From the NCBI RefSeq assembly GCF_032854445.1, contig NC_088304.1, forward strand, positions 15,947,704 through 16,011,703: a stretch of DNA of 64,000 bases. Direction: 5' to 3'. Position 1 is the first letter of the stretch. Each line of letters begins with the position of its first letter. Positions 27,438 through 40,000 of the stretch are shown piece by piece. A program made the position numbers and the translations under genes. The notes beneath the pieces are model-generated. The model made no database searches. It saw nothing but the letters and a program-made list of their open reading frames with translations, and was not told the DNA's origin. The stretch comes from Liolophura sinensis. Its lineage: Eukaryota; Mollusca; Polyplacophora; Chitonida; Chitonidae.

Positions 27438-27467
27438 TGTTACGCCGTACTCAAGAATATTTCACTT
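27438..27467 (-). mobile_element. SINE fragment
   Basis: Only the TTACGCCGTACTCAAGAATA TTTCACTT segment of the family survives. It directly precedes a separate dispersed repeat at 27472. Confidence 0.6.
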
Positions 27468-27471
27468 CAAA

Positions 27472-27650
27472 CATTCGTATACCAGCCGCCAACCACTTTA
27501 AACGTTCCGGATCAGTAATTGCAAGATCAATTTCCAACATAAAATTCAACACCAAGAAAGAACTCAGAAGGTGTTTAAAATGTAATAAATTCATAGATTC
27601 ACGCAAAGAGAAAGCGTCAATGGTTTTCAGTGACGATAGAAAGATGTAAG
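27472..27650 (+). repeat. Dispersed repeat, copy 1 (pairs with 38977)
   Basis: Shares with 38977-39170 the ordered segments ACGTTC(C)GG(A)TCA(G)TAAT, GCAAGA, TTTCCAA, TTCAACAC and AGATTCA/GGATTCA. The frame in this copy is open for about 60 codons (ARSISNIKFNTKKELRRCLK), but the other copy has stops. Confidence 0.55.
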
Positions 27651-28276
27651 AAATTTGTCCACATCGTGAACTATGCTACTTGTCTATAATCCTTATGTGT
27701 ATCAGCTGGTGGAATAAAGCTAGAACTAGAGGAAGAGGCAATCTAAGGAACGAGAATGCTTAACTTCAGTATCAATGGCTACTGTCAGTTGCGGAATTTT
27801 ACGAAAATTTTGCGTTTTATTCTTTCTTATGAATATAATTTTAAAAAATTGGTACTCTCAGAAAATGTACATTCGAAAACACTGATTTCAAGGAGGCTTT
27901 CATTCAAAACAAGTTGCTGCACCAGCTTAGTCTGACGAAGATTTGTTCAAATTAACCATGCTTCTTAGACCCTATGATAAGTTTATCAACAAAACAGCTT
28001 TTTCGTTTGACTGCTTGATTTTACTCATCACAGACGTATTCAAAGTTAAACTTATTCGAGTTTAGCAGTGTATATGTCTACTGTGATGTACTATCAAGGC
28101 AAAACTTTCCGCGTTACTTTCCGAATACGTGGTAGCACACATCCTAGGCCAGCTGTTATGTAAAAGAACTTTGCTTAGTTATTTAACTGTTATCACACAC
28201 CGTGCACGAGGATATTTCACGCATATACCGGTGGCCGGTTTTTACCGTTAAATCAACCCACCGTTAGTCAGTACTG

Positions 28277-28544
28277 AGGGGGCCTCCGTGGCTCAGTTGG
28301 TTAGCGCGTTAACGCAGCGCAACGACCCAGGAGTCTCTCACCAATGCGGTCGCTGTGGATTCAAGTCTATCTCACGCTGGCTTCCTCTCCGGCCGCACGT
28401 GGGAAGGTCTACCAGCAACCGGCGGATGGTCGTGGGTTTCCCCCAGGCTCTGCTCGGTTTCCTCCCACCATAATGCTGACCGCCATCGTATAAGTGAAAT
28501 ATTCTTGAGTACGGCGTAAAACGCCAATAAAATAAATAAATACA
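28277..28544 (+). mobile_element. Full-length tRNA-derived SINE
   Basis: The head shows a pol III A box (TGGCTCAGTTGG, 28289-28300) and a B box (GGATTCAAGTC, 28358-28368). The central domain and the ATTCTTGAGTACGGCGTAAA segment follow, ending in an (AAAT)n tail. Any transcription would come from this internal promoter. Confidence 0.92.
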
Positions 28545-31500
28545 AATAATCACTACTGAACCCGAAAAAAAACTCACATACAACGACAAGCGAACCAAAA
28601 GTCTTGAATTCTCACAAACAGGATTAAAGGGCATTCATTTTAGATGCCAATATCCTCACGCGGAGTTGCCGTGGCTCTTGTCTGTCTGCTAAGAGACTGT
28701 TGGATGTCTCCTGCATAAGGGACTTTAGAGCTACCGGTAAAACCGTCTTGTCTGGCAAGCTGTTATGTGGACGGGTATTACTTCTCCCCTTACATTGGCC
28801 ACCAAGATCTCTGGAATGGAGACGAACGCTTGGACCACCAGAATATACAAATGTCAAAGTTTGTATTCAATTTTGTCTTTGATGTTCTGCTTCACCACGC
28901 GTCAAACCAACATATGTTTCAGCTGTTGTCTGCAATTTAAAATTAATTGCATAAAACGTGTGATTTCATTACTGGCCGTTTTTCCGCAGTCTATATTAAC
29001 TGGAGCACGGGGGAATCCTCTAGATGAAGAATCTGAATATAAGTAAAGAAAAAAAAACTTTGAAAAATGTCGGGGAGGGGGGGTGTATACAAATGCCAAG
29101 GATACGCTTTCCCAGCGACTACATTGTTAAGTAGGAAAATCTGACAGCTGGTCTCAGTAACTCGACTCATTACGGGTTTGCTTTGTTTCTAGAAATAGTT
29201 AAATGGTTTATTTATTTAGTTTATGGTAGGCCCTAGCATGAAGGAGTTAAATAAGTTTTCCAAAATAACAAAATTTCCGTTTATGTATAAACGGGGATGG
29301 TATTTAGAAGATTGCAAATATGCCCCAAAATTGGAAACTGCATGTACCTGTGTTCAGCTTTATCTTTGTTCAAGTCCGTATTATTGGATTAAAAATACCG
29401 AACCTTTACAAATAGAGCTACGTTTCATAAATCTTTCTTGAACTTATTTAATTAAGTAGTGATTAACAGACAGAAAGGACATGTCGAAATGCAGCATTTC
29501 ACCTTTATAGGAGAGTTTTGGAGATGACTGAGGACTTGAACACAACAGACATCGTCAACAGTAATGCTCTGATAAAGTTTTTATTCATACATATAATTGC
29601 TTCAAAACTGGGTATGAGTTGATGGCAAATTGTACTTCAGTAATCAAATAACCTAAAAAATGATCTTGTTCAAACTGTAATTAGCATAAGGAGTTTTACA
29701 CAGGAGTGTGACATGAAAATTATTATAATTCACTTTGAATATTGGATATACAAAGACATGTAGAGCAAATTGCATAATGGAGTTTGTCATATAAATATGT
29801 TTTGTGTTAGGGATTGCGAATGACCTACACCGACGAAAGAGGCTTTATCTGATATCTGATGTGAGAATAAATATTTATGTCATTCAAAATTCAGTTAGGC
29901 GTGCCGTGCTAATGGCGTGGCTTGGACAGTATGTTTAGCACTATCTCACAGTGATACAAAGCAATAACGACGGAAATAGAAAAAATTTGAACAGTCTGTT
30001 GATTGGATGACCGTTTGCCGTCACTGCTCTTCTCCAAGCTGTTATGGGAAGCATTTACCTTCCGTCTCCGAGGTTACGGTGCGTGTACCGAACTCTGGGT
30101 ATGCTCTGGTTGGTTTTCGGTCATTTTTTCCCTTTCCCAGACCGTATAAATTAGCCGCCGACTTGAATTGTAATTCTCAAATTAGCCTTTTCTGCGTCTA
30201 ATGGATTGTGATCGCCTTGAAAACAAGTCCCAAGTCTGGGAGTCGGCTACTCGGGAGTCTAATGCATGTTTAAGCTCCACGTACTGAAAGCCAATGAAGG
30301 GTAGTGAATTACTCAGTTGATCGATAGCGATTTATTTGCTTACTGGGCACAGGAGCGATCGTCATCTCTACCAACTATATTAATTGAAGTATAATGTACA
30401 TTATATTTGCCAATAGGCTTTTGTAAGCCACAAAGCCCTCAGCGCGTGGGTAAACTCCTCGCCAATAAGATATTGGCACATTTTGCCCTGGGGTGCGCCC
30501 CAATTTTCTGCAGTTATGACCACGGAAAACTCCAAGGGCCTTTTCCCCAGCGTTCCCGAAGAGAGTGGCACTTTTTACCTGTTCGATGGCCACATCGATG
30601 GCTGCTCGCACTTTTGCCTCCGCGGTTGACTTCACACAATCACAAAGTTATATAGCCTGGCGTAATTGTCACTAAATCAATCACGTCTCCATCTGTATCT
30701 CTCTCCACCAGGGATGCTGCATTCCCATTGGACGACGCCCTGCTGTACACTTCAGCGTGCTAATCACGTGACCATCGGTAGCGGGCCGTGTCCGAATCAG
30801 TACTCACCCGTCCCACGCCACCACTCGGGGTACCATGTCGCCGCTCCCACATTTTCTGCTTCTCCTGGGGTCATGTCGATGACCAGAGACGAAGGGATGT
30901 TTATGTGATCTGACATTCAGTGATTAACAACCAATTGTCCTTTCTGTCACCCTCTTTGTGTTCTCACCTCATGAGAATAAGTTTTTGCCGGTTTTCTCTC
31001 TGACATTACCTGACAGTCTGGGAATGATTCTGGAGCCGCTCCCTTGTTGACCGTGGTCCTTAAACAGGTAAGTCAACAAGTTTCCTTAATTATAATTAAC
31101 ATCGGATTAAATTCACAATTTTTATGATTCTCGTTGGCAGCCTGTTCATATGGTTTCTGGTGGACGAGTTTGACAAGCAAGTCGATTAAGGGAACACGGC
31201 TATTGTTTTTCTTGTCCAAACACAATCGTTTATTATCGAGCGCTGCGGGCGCGTTACCTCTTTGTCTGTAGAGCGTTCTCGAAGAGGTGTCACGCCTGGA
31301 GCCCTCCCCGGCTAATTCAACATTAATTTATGTCCAATTGGTTCCGTGAGGGGTAACAATTCCTTCCTCACAAGGTAAATACACGATCTGGACGCTAAGG
31401 TCCCGTTCGGGCGTCCAATCTAAGAGAGTGACTCCAGCGGTGTTCGTGAATCTACTGATACTGTTCAGGGTTGAGTTGCAAATAATAAAAAAAAGCAAGT

Positions 31501-32772
31501 TCTTTGTCGTGACTAGAAACAATGAAGAATCATCGCCTTGAAGAGTTTGGCGAAGAGATCAAAGAGTTTCCTACAGTCCAATTACTTCCAAGCCTGCGGG
31601 GAAAATCATAGCTGCAACACCTAGTCTTTTTTCATTCTCCAGCGATCGCAGATGAGAGCTATCAAATGGCGTCAGATATCACGCGATAGGCCAATCCAAA
31701 TGTAAGTTTGAACAGTACACGATGTTGTATAGATGCGATGATTGAGTCACATACCGCTCTTTTATAAATGGGAGAAAAGACAAGTAAACTATGAAAAATG
31801 CGTTTCCGTGAAAACTACTTGACCCAATATCTCCTCTTCAAGCCCGGTGTAGTTAAAAGAGATTTTCAAATGTTAATGCTGCAAGCAAGGCTCGAGAATG
31901 CAACCTTCCTGATACATCAGCACGGAAGTATAAGGGACGCTTGTACTGCACTGGCTCGTGTAACGTTTAAAGCAGTGAAAGCAGTTCTTTATAGATCGTG
32001 TTTCTGTAACACAAAATGAATTATTCGATTACTACAGAAACGCCATGAGCTATTGTTTAATCGACCCGTTAAAGACTGCATTAGCCCATGTCATGTAGTT
32101 TGTGGCATGCCCAATTTAACTGTTAAAATTTCGTATTCGACATGGATACTGTCCAAATATTGCTAGGCATTTGAATAAAAAGTTGATAATAACTTACAAT
32201 AATATAATGTAATAATAGGTATGGTGATTTGTAGCTGCATTTAATGCAAAAAAGGAAGACGACATAAGTGTCAACAGTCGATACACAGTGTTTTACAACG
32301 ATAGATGTGTTTTCTGGGTTTCTCGCTGGCTCAGTCACTTAAAGGGTTGGCCTCGCTGCTGCTGATCGAACCAGGCCGTAGAGGCCGCGAACTCGAATTT
32401 CGCTATTTCGACTGTGGCTTTTATTTAGGTTTCCGGTGACTGACGAAGCATACTCCATACAGCGCATGCGCTGCTCTCTACGTTCACTTTATATCACTGC
32501 AACCGCTAGCAAAATTTGTGCAGAAACCTTGGACAACGTCGAGGATAGTGAAGTCATGGTGATGAGGCACGAAGTCATGTCAGAAAACACAAAACTTCTG
32601 TCTTTGATTTTGTAATAATACTTTATACTCTAACCAACACGTGTGACAGTTTTATCGCTGAATGCTGAATAAATAGTTCTGTACAAGGAGACCAATGACT
32701 AGGATAAGCTTAAACAAGACTCAAGCTTGTCAAGTGGTGGTAGCGATGTAAAGCGAGCGTAGACAGCTGCAC
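28545..32772. other. No supported gene
   Basis: Single-copy-looking sequence with somewhat higher GC around 30000-30900 and 31200-31700. Short open frames exist on both strands but none is recognisable and none has matching splice signals that I can link. Upstream regulatory DNA or a 5' UTR exon of the transporter is possible but not shown. Confidence 0.5.
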
Positions 32773-33157
32773 ATTCGCTGTGTGGGATATGCCTATGAAG
32801 AGAGAACACTTAATCCGGGCTCTCCTGGCACTCCGGGAACTCCGTTTTCATTCGCGGTGTGGGATATGCCTATGAAGAGAGAACACTTAATCCGGGCTCT
32901 CCTGGTACTCCGGGAACTCCGTTTTCATTCGCTGTGTGGGATATGCCAATGAAGAGAGAACACTTAATCCGGGCTCTCCTGGTACTCCGGGAACTCCGTT
33001 TTCATTCGCTGTGTGGAGTATGCCTATGAAGAGCGAACACTTAATCCGGGCTCTCCTGGTACTCCGGGAACTCCGTTTTCATTCGCTGTGTGGAGTATGC
33101 CTATGAAGGGCGAACACTTAATCCGGGCTCTCCTGGCACCCCGGGAACTCTGATTTC
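32773..33157. repeat. 77-bp tandem repeat, five copies
   Basis: Units start at 32773, 32850, 32927, 33004 and 33081 with few differences. Each contains AATCCGGGCTCTCCTGGTAC followed by TCCGGGAACTCCG, which reads NPGSPGTPGTP, a collagen-like Gly-X-Y pattern. A 77-bp period cannot keep this frame from unit to unit, so it is not a collagen gene as it stands. Confidence 0.95.
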
Positions 33158-34139
33158 CTTCTCACATATACCTGACAGCGGTCATAAGATGAAAAATGGT
33201 TGTGAATAAAGCTAAAAACCTGGCTTATAAATAAATAAATAAATAAATTCAAATTTTTAATAAACTAAATAAATTGTCCTCTTGGTGAAATACCACTGTA
33301 TTTAAAATAAATATCTACCACTATGTTTCACATGTGGAACGGCAGGCTTCGTGAAAAATGTGATTTTCGTTAAAATGGGTAAATAAGCCTGTGACATTTA
33401 AACTTGTTAGCCACGTAGTTTTTCACCGCCAGTTGTCACGCATTGAAGTAGATGAAAGCAAATTATAAAGTATTTACAACGTCTCATTTATCATCGACTG
33501 CAAACATTACAGCATCTTGGTATTTTAGCTCTTAACAGTACCGACATGGACGTAGAGAAGTTCGGATTGCAGATACAAATATCCCTATTTTTGACACAAA
33601 ATGTTTCCATAATACAACACTGATGGCAGGCTTATTTTTTTTCTCATTAGATGTGGCATTATTGGAAGACCCCTTAAACTCTCAAAAAATGTTCAAATAG
33701 TTGTAAGATGTATTTTCAAACAAATGATCTAACCAATTACCAAGGCAATTCTTTAAATATATGTCTAAAATTGCTAAGGGGTATCAGATTTAACTTGGGA
33801 TAGTAAATTTAGCGCCCTGATTTCGGGCATTCTAGGCAGGAAATTCTACCCTCGTAGTCTATGATTAAAACACTGGCGAAAATACAAGCGCAAGAAGTGA
33901 TAGATTGAATTCCTATTTGTTATGAATGTCACGTGATAGACTCCATCAAAGTCCAATGACGGGTGCATATTTGTCACTACAAAACACATTGAATGTATTC
34001 ATCTTGCAATCAAGCCACAGATAAATCTTCCTGACAAACTTTCCATTTTACTTAATGTTAAAGGAATCTTAAAGATCACTTAATTGCTTCCTTTCATGAA
34101 GTAGTGGACAATATCTGTGCTAATAATCATGAAGAAAAG

Positions 34140-34386
34140 GCATCATTATGTAAATGTAAAAGGTTTCTCAAGCTTTCAATCCACATGCCGGGATCATTAT
34201 CAAGTGACTAACCACTTTATTTAAAAAAAATATTTAAAAAAAACTATACAGGGGAATATTTAAATATACACGGGCTTTTGTTTTATTAGATATACTTCTT
34301 TTGATAAAGTGGTTAGTCGCTTAATAATGATTCCCGTCACGCGAATCGAAATCTTGAGAAATCTTTTACATTAACGTGGTGATGCC
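34140..34386. repeat. Inverted repeat (foldback), arms ~80 bp
   Basis: Left arm 34140-34220 (GCATCATTATGTAAATGTAA, TTTCTCAAG, GGATCATTATCAAGTGACTA, ACCACTTTAT) is answered by right arm 34304-34386 (ATAAAGTGGTTAGTCGCTTA, CTTGAGAAATCTTTTACATT, GATGCC). The loop is about 80 bp and AT-rich. It is unlike the other foldback family and could be a MITE. Confidence 0.75.
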
Positions 34387-34900
34387 TCGAGTTCATTATT
34401 ATTACTATTGAACCCACGTGTAATGTTTACAAAGGAATGTCTTAATGTTATATTATATTCAATATATTGCATTTATTTAAATTTAACTTTTAATTGAGAC
34501 GTTAAAAATAATGTAATAATGGATATATAATTGTTATAAGTTTGATGAGATGAGTTTTAGTATCGCAGGGACGGACACCGACAGACAGTTCAAGATCTAT
34601 GGACTAATTTAATAGTTGTGTAATTTCAGATTAAACCGACTTAATATATCCATTCGGATTTCCCTTGCCTAGTGATTGTAAACTTACCTTGACTTAGTCT
34701 CAAGGTCAACTTCAGACGCCTTGAGGTCAATGTCATAGAATATTTGCTAACGTCCTGGGGTTATGAAGCATCTTGGGTTTGATCTAAGCTGAACAGCAAA
34801 CGAATATGGATTTTTTTTTCAGTATAAACGTAGATATACTTCAGATTCCACATTAGAGGATCACCTAAATCTAATCCAGCTGTTCTTTGTCTATTCTTTT

Positions 34901-35204
34901 CTTTTAGGTTCCATTTAGTTTATCATAAACATTTAGGTAGTGTGCTCCCATTGCCAAGAAAAAATAATACCTTTTTCTTTTAGGTTCCATTTAGTTTATA
35001 ATAAACATTTAGGTAGTGTGCTCCCATTGCCAAGAAAAAATAATACCTTTTTCTTTTAGGTTCCATTTAGTTTATCATAAACATTTAGGTAGTGTGCCCC
35101 CATTGCCAAGAAAAAATAATACCTTTTTCTTTTAGGTTCCATTTAGTTTATCATAAATATTTAGGTAGTGTGCCCCCATTGCCAAGAAAAAATAATACCT
35201 TTAA
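34901..35204. repeat. 76-bp tandem repeat, four copies
   Basis: TAGGTTCCATTTAG starts at 34905, 34981, 35057 and 35133. The units differ at only a few bases (for example GTGCTCCC and GTGCCCCC), which suggests recent expansion. Confidence 0.95.
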
Positions 35205-36137
35205 TCAGATGTTGTCTGATTTTTAAAGAAGACATGGTTGAAAATATTTATACATTATTCATCAGTTAAACAGTGCTTTGTCTACATAGCAATTGTGACC
35301 ACTACGATAATCATTCTTGTGATGCATAAAGGCCGTGATCATGTACGGTTTATTGCCAGACATCTTTTGGTTGGCACATTCAAGACCCTAAATTTGCACA
35401 TTTATAGGGACCACTTACTTTAAGACAAAACAGCCATGACAAAAAATGTCGATAATTATTTTCTGACCCGTATATTCATTAAATGGTATGTTCCTGTTTA
35501 CTGCATTCACGAAAGAAAATATTAGACAGACAGTGTTAGGATTAAGTGCTTTATGGTAAGGTGTGGGTGTTATGTCATGATTTGGCGACTTGAGAGATGT
35601 AATAGTTCCAAGCACATGTTTATTTAAATTTTAAAAAATAGTCATAAAAGTGTCGAACTGATGGCTACATTTATCACTTGACATGCGGAATTCATGCTGC
35701 AAAAATGGGAGGCAACCGTTCAGCGAGAGATCACCGAACCATGACTTACTGCATGAGGTTATCTTGCACCGTCGCGGATCCGTTTGTTGTCGTTTCGTGT
35801 AACTGACGTTGCGCTTTTGTTCGGGGGTGGGGGGGGGGGAGTTATTATAAAGCCATTCGATCGAGTTTAAGTCAGTCACACTTACCTAGTGGTATAATAC
35901 AGGAGATACATTTATATTTCTGTATTGTTGCTTTCTGTAATTTATGAATTCGTACGAAATTTGCTGTAAACGAAGCGAAATAAGTGAGGTTTGTGCTCAA
36001 TTGCGGAAAGAGTCGGTCAAGATTTGTAATATTATTTGATCAGTCAATCCCGTGATTATTACATGAAACACTAGAAAGTATGTACTTTTCCTTGCTGTCA
36101 AAAAATGTTGGAAACAGATTTTTCACCAATTCCAAAT

Positions 36138-36337
36138 NNNNNNNNNNNNNNNNNNNNNNNNNNNNNNNNNNNNNNNNNNNNNNNNNNNNNNNNNNNNNNN
36201 NNNNNNNNNNNNNNNNNNNNNNNNNNNNNNNNNNNNNNNNNNNNNNNNNNNNNNNNNNNNNNNNNNNNNNNNNNNNNNNNNNNNNNNNNNNNNNNNNNNN
36301 NNNNNNNNNNNNNNNNNNNNNNNNNNNNNNNNNNNNN
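36138..36337. other. Assembly gap of 200 N
   Basis: Exactly 200 N, a round number that suggests a placeholder of unknown true size. The left flank ends TTCCAAAT and the right flank begins CCAAATTCC, so the two share CCAAAT. The gap is about 570 bp upstream of the first DAT exon seen and may hide promoter or 5' UTR sequence. Confidence 0.99.
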
Positions 36338-36908
36338 CCAAATTCCAAAATCCCTTTTAACGGTAAGAAATGTATTTACAACCAAAAAACTGACACGAAA
36401 GGCAAGGATAAAACCCTGTCTGAAGGAAAATCGTCATGGGGTCGTATTTTTACTGGCTATCGCTGACGAGATACCAATTATCATTTCACTGTCAAAGCTA
36501 TCGTTCTACTCACCTTGCCTTCTGTTTTTATGTATTGACACCGGCCTTGGCGATATGTTAGCTGGGAGCTACCTCCTTCAGTACACGACGGGGTCACGTG
36601 AAGTCATTCGATCTATTGATCCATTACCGTGATTGATCGTGTTTAATGGGTCTGATTGATGACAGAAAGCTATTGGAAACCTCAAGCGTAGGACTTGTTT
36701 TCTGTTATCCTGATCTTGTTTTTTTTTTTCTCGTTCTTTTCTTTCATATGTTTAGTTGTTTATTGCCACTCGGTGTCCATTTAATCAAGTGTTTTGAACT
36801 CCCAATTGGCACTACAGATGCACACGTACTTTAAGTCGCAGTGCAGTACATGACATGTGTTTAATCCATTGCTGTCACAGCTAAACTCCTGTTTCTCTCT
36901 GGTGACAG

Positions 36909-37036
36909 GTTTTGAGAAGGCAACCTAACAGTGTGAAAGAGAGGCGCGGAACAAGATTACCACAAGATGGGGCGTTCCAAGGACTTTCCCGACTCGGAGA
37001 ATACCCAAAATATGCTCTCCAACATCCCCCTCCAAG
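36909..37036 (+). CDS. DAT: DAT exon 1: 5' UTR end and first 23 codons
   Basis: A pyrimidine-rich tract and acceptor-like CAG end at 36908, so this may be a second exon after an unseen 5' UTR exon. An in-frame TGA at 36934-36936 precedes the ATG at 36967 (context CACAAGATGG). The coding part reads [20 protein letters not shown] followed by PLQ. It ends in phase 1 at a good donor, CAAG|GTATTT. The phase fits exon 2 exactly: one G here plus AG there gives Glu. The N-terminus of SLC6 transporters is poorly conserved, so this exon is assigned by phase, start context and splice signals, not by homology. The coding part is 36967-37036. Confidence 0.6.
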
Positions 37037-40000
37037 GTATTTTAACTCATCATTCATTTACCTGTTCCTAATGGCCTCTAGTACCAATCAATTATGTAAA
37101 GATGCCGTTGAACATTGGATAGGTTTGAGCCAGCCATAGCTGTCAGGCTGCTGACGGATAGGCCAATGAAAGTGTGTTTTTTCTGGCTTGTATAAGCCAC
37201 GGTAAAAGCCGGTGTTATCGGCTGCTAAGTATTGCCACAAGTTGAAAATCTGCATTAGACTGGGCTCAGCTAAGTGCAGACCTGTGTTCTCTCCGGCTCC
37301 TATTGTATGCGGCCAACCGACGATTACGCTTTAGTGGGAGAAAACCCCAACTGTACAGTCTCAGGAATGTGTCAAGACAAAAACTGCTCCTGTCAGCAAT
37401 GAGACGTCGCCATTTCTATCGTTGTTCCTCTCAAAAACTCGATTTACTGTGACCACTAAAAAGGTTGGGCTAAAAAAACAGACATGAATTACGAAAGGCT
37501 CATATTAAATCACTCCTCAGCTTGTTCGCTTTTTCGTCGGCATAAATTTCGAGCACGTTTCTTCAAAGAATTAACAACTGAACACAATGACCATCAATAA
37601 TTAAGCATTGATTTGATTAGTTTAACGCTGTTTTTTTTTCCTCTGATATTTTCTTTAATTCCAAGACAACTAATTCCTCATTCACTGTTTACTCCTCATT
37701 GACTGTTTACGAACAATATCAACTCATTGCATGTAATTCCAAATTGGGCTCCACATCAAAAATCCACTTGAAGATCATACATTATCATGTATATACGCCA
37801 TGGAAATCCAGGTCTAGTGTCTTCGGCATGGTTTTCCAGTGACGGACCTGATATGTGGGTCTTATGACGAAAATACTACTAAAGGTAGGAAAGTTTTTTT
37901 GGGGGGTGGGGGGGGGGAGGTTGGACGGGGTGTATAAAATATCATGATGTGGGGACTAAAAGCATTTTTCGTCATACTGTTACACATTTAGATATGATAT
38001 AGGAGCATCATTGATGGTTGCACTCACTCCGCTTAAACTAGTCATCAAATGTCACTTAAAGGGGGGGAAAGGAAAAAATGAAGTAATATTCACCAGAAGT
38101 ACCATGGAAAAGTGTATCTAACAGTATGAAATAAAATTTAAATACCTTTTAATGGGCAAAAGAGGTCTGCCAGCAACCTATGGATGCTGGCAGACCATGG
38201 TGTCGTGGGTTTCCCCCGGGCTCTGCTCGGTTTCCTCCCACCGTAATGCTGGCCGCCGTAGTGTAAGTGAAATATTCTTGATTACGACGTAAAGCACCAA
38301 TCAAATAAATAAATAAATAAATGGACAAAGGTGCAATTACCCGTTCAAAGTGTCTTGAGGGACCATATTTTGGTATAATGATGTCAAAGCATTTTTCATT
38401 CCAAACTGTGCTTTGCGAAATCCATTTATAAAATAGTGTATATAATTAAGCCTTGGGAAAAAAGATTATGTAATATTATGCACACAACAACACAAAATGC
38501 ATCCATGATATAATGACAAAAACTTTACAGGAAAATGGGGTCATGAAGCCCACCTTTACAAACGGCAGCTAAATCACACCTAATGCACACATTTTTAGTT
38601 ACAGGTTTTCGTAGTCTTTTCTTGCTTACTTCTGGTGATCTTTTCGTCTTCTCTTTGAAGTCAAAAACAGCGATGACACTGTGGTAATTACATAGTACTT
38701 GATTGCATCAAACCAATGCAGTATGGAGTATTGACATATTTACCCCCAGTGTTCATCTAAAGGCTGAATCTGTGTTCAGATCAGTGGAAAAGATTTATGC
38801 TTGACTCTCAACGATATCAGTTTTATACGTGCGTTACAGCTGTTAAGGTCATTAACTGTCACGTGTTTAATGTGCAGTTTATTTTGGTATATCGTGTGAC
38901 ATGCTAGACTTACTAGCCCATACGTGAATAATGATCATTGCATACTGGAATCATTCATAAATGTAGGCGTGAAAACATTCATATACGTAAACCAAATCGA
39001 CGTTCTGGGTCAATAATCGCAAGACCAGTTTCCAAAACAATGTTCAACACAAAGCACTTAAGAGCTAAGGAAGAATATTAAGCAAGATATTTTACGGATT
39101 CATGGAAAGGGGATCAGTTATGACGTAAAGACGCAAGGAATGTTCTAGGTAAATGAGTTCAATGCCTATTCAAATGGTGCACCATTCTGGTTTGTTAGTA
39201 GTATCTCAGTTGCGGTTTGATTGCCACTGTTCATATATCCATACTGGCGACCTAATTCAGCACGATGGAACATTTTCGACATGCTGGTTTTTGCAGTAAT
39301 GACTTAATAAAAATCGTACCACAATACACAGGATCTAACAAATGATACAAGGCGAGATACGTGTATGAATGGTGTAATCTGTTTTGATGTGATTTAGAAA
39401 CTGTCAGTGATGGCACTAATTTGTCGTCGTCATGGTATATAGCCTGTAGAGACAAGGATTCCTCTTCCTCTGTTTTGGAAAGACTAGTGGAATCAGTTAA
39501 GTAATCGTACAAGGTCAAGTTTTCGGAAATCGTGCTTTTTACACGAGAGAATCCTGATTTTGAATAATAAAAGATAGTTGTGAGCGTTTGATCAGTCTCA
39601 GAGTCACGGGTCCTAGTATATTTTGTCCTCTCTCTGTTCTAATATATCTAACTTTTAGCAGTGAGAAATGCTCCTTACATATAATCACATTGAACTGATG
39701 TTACAGATAGCGCAAGACGCCCATCAGAGCATCGGGCGTCGGGTTCAAATATCCATTATAATAAAAGACGTACAGCATAGAGGGCAAACTCTGAGTGTAG
39801 GATAATGAGCAAATAGTTAAATGTTTACCTGTGTTTACCTCTGTTAAGGTTTTATTCTAACATTTAAAGGCTTAAATGGTAGCAAATTAAACGCCCCATA
39901 GCATCCCGGCTTGAGCAGATTTAGGTTGAAAAAAGTGCAGCCATCCCGTTCTATTCACAGATTCTATATTTCATTGCAAATGCATTTGTACAATATGCAT

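Noticed and set aside
28277-28370. Functional tRNA gene
   Set aside because: A and B boxes are present but no cloverleaf with an anticodon stem can be drawn convincingly. The segment is the head of a SINE.
28288-28473. Short frame reading [20 protein letters not shown], also near 47958 and 56899
   Set aside because: It is the translated head of the tRNA-derived SINE and recurs with each copy.
30375-30635. 86-codon minus-strand frame in a GC-richer patch
   Set aside because: A similar-length frame is open on the opposite strand, so base composition explains it. No family is recognised.
36040-36632. Open frames running across the N gap
   Set aside because: They are open only because N carries no stop codons.
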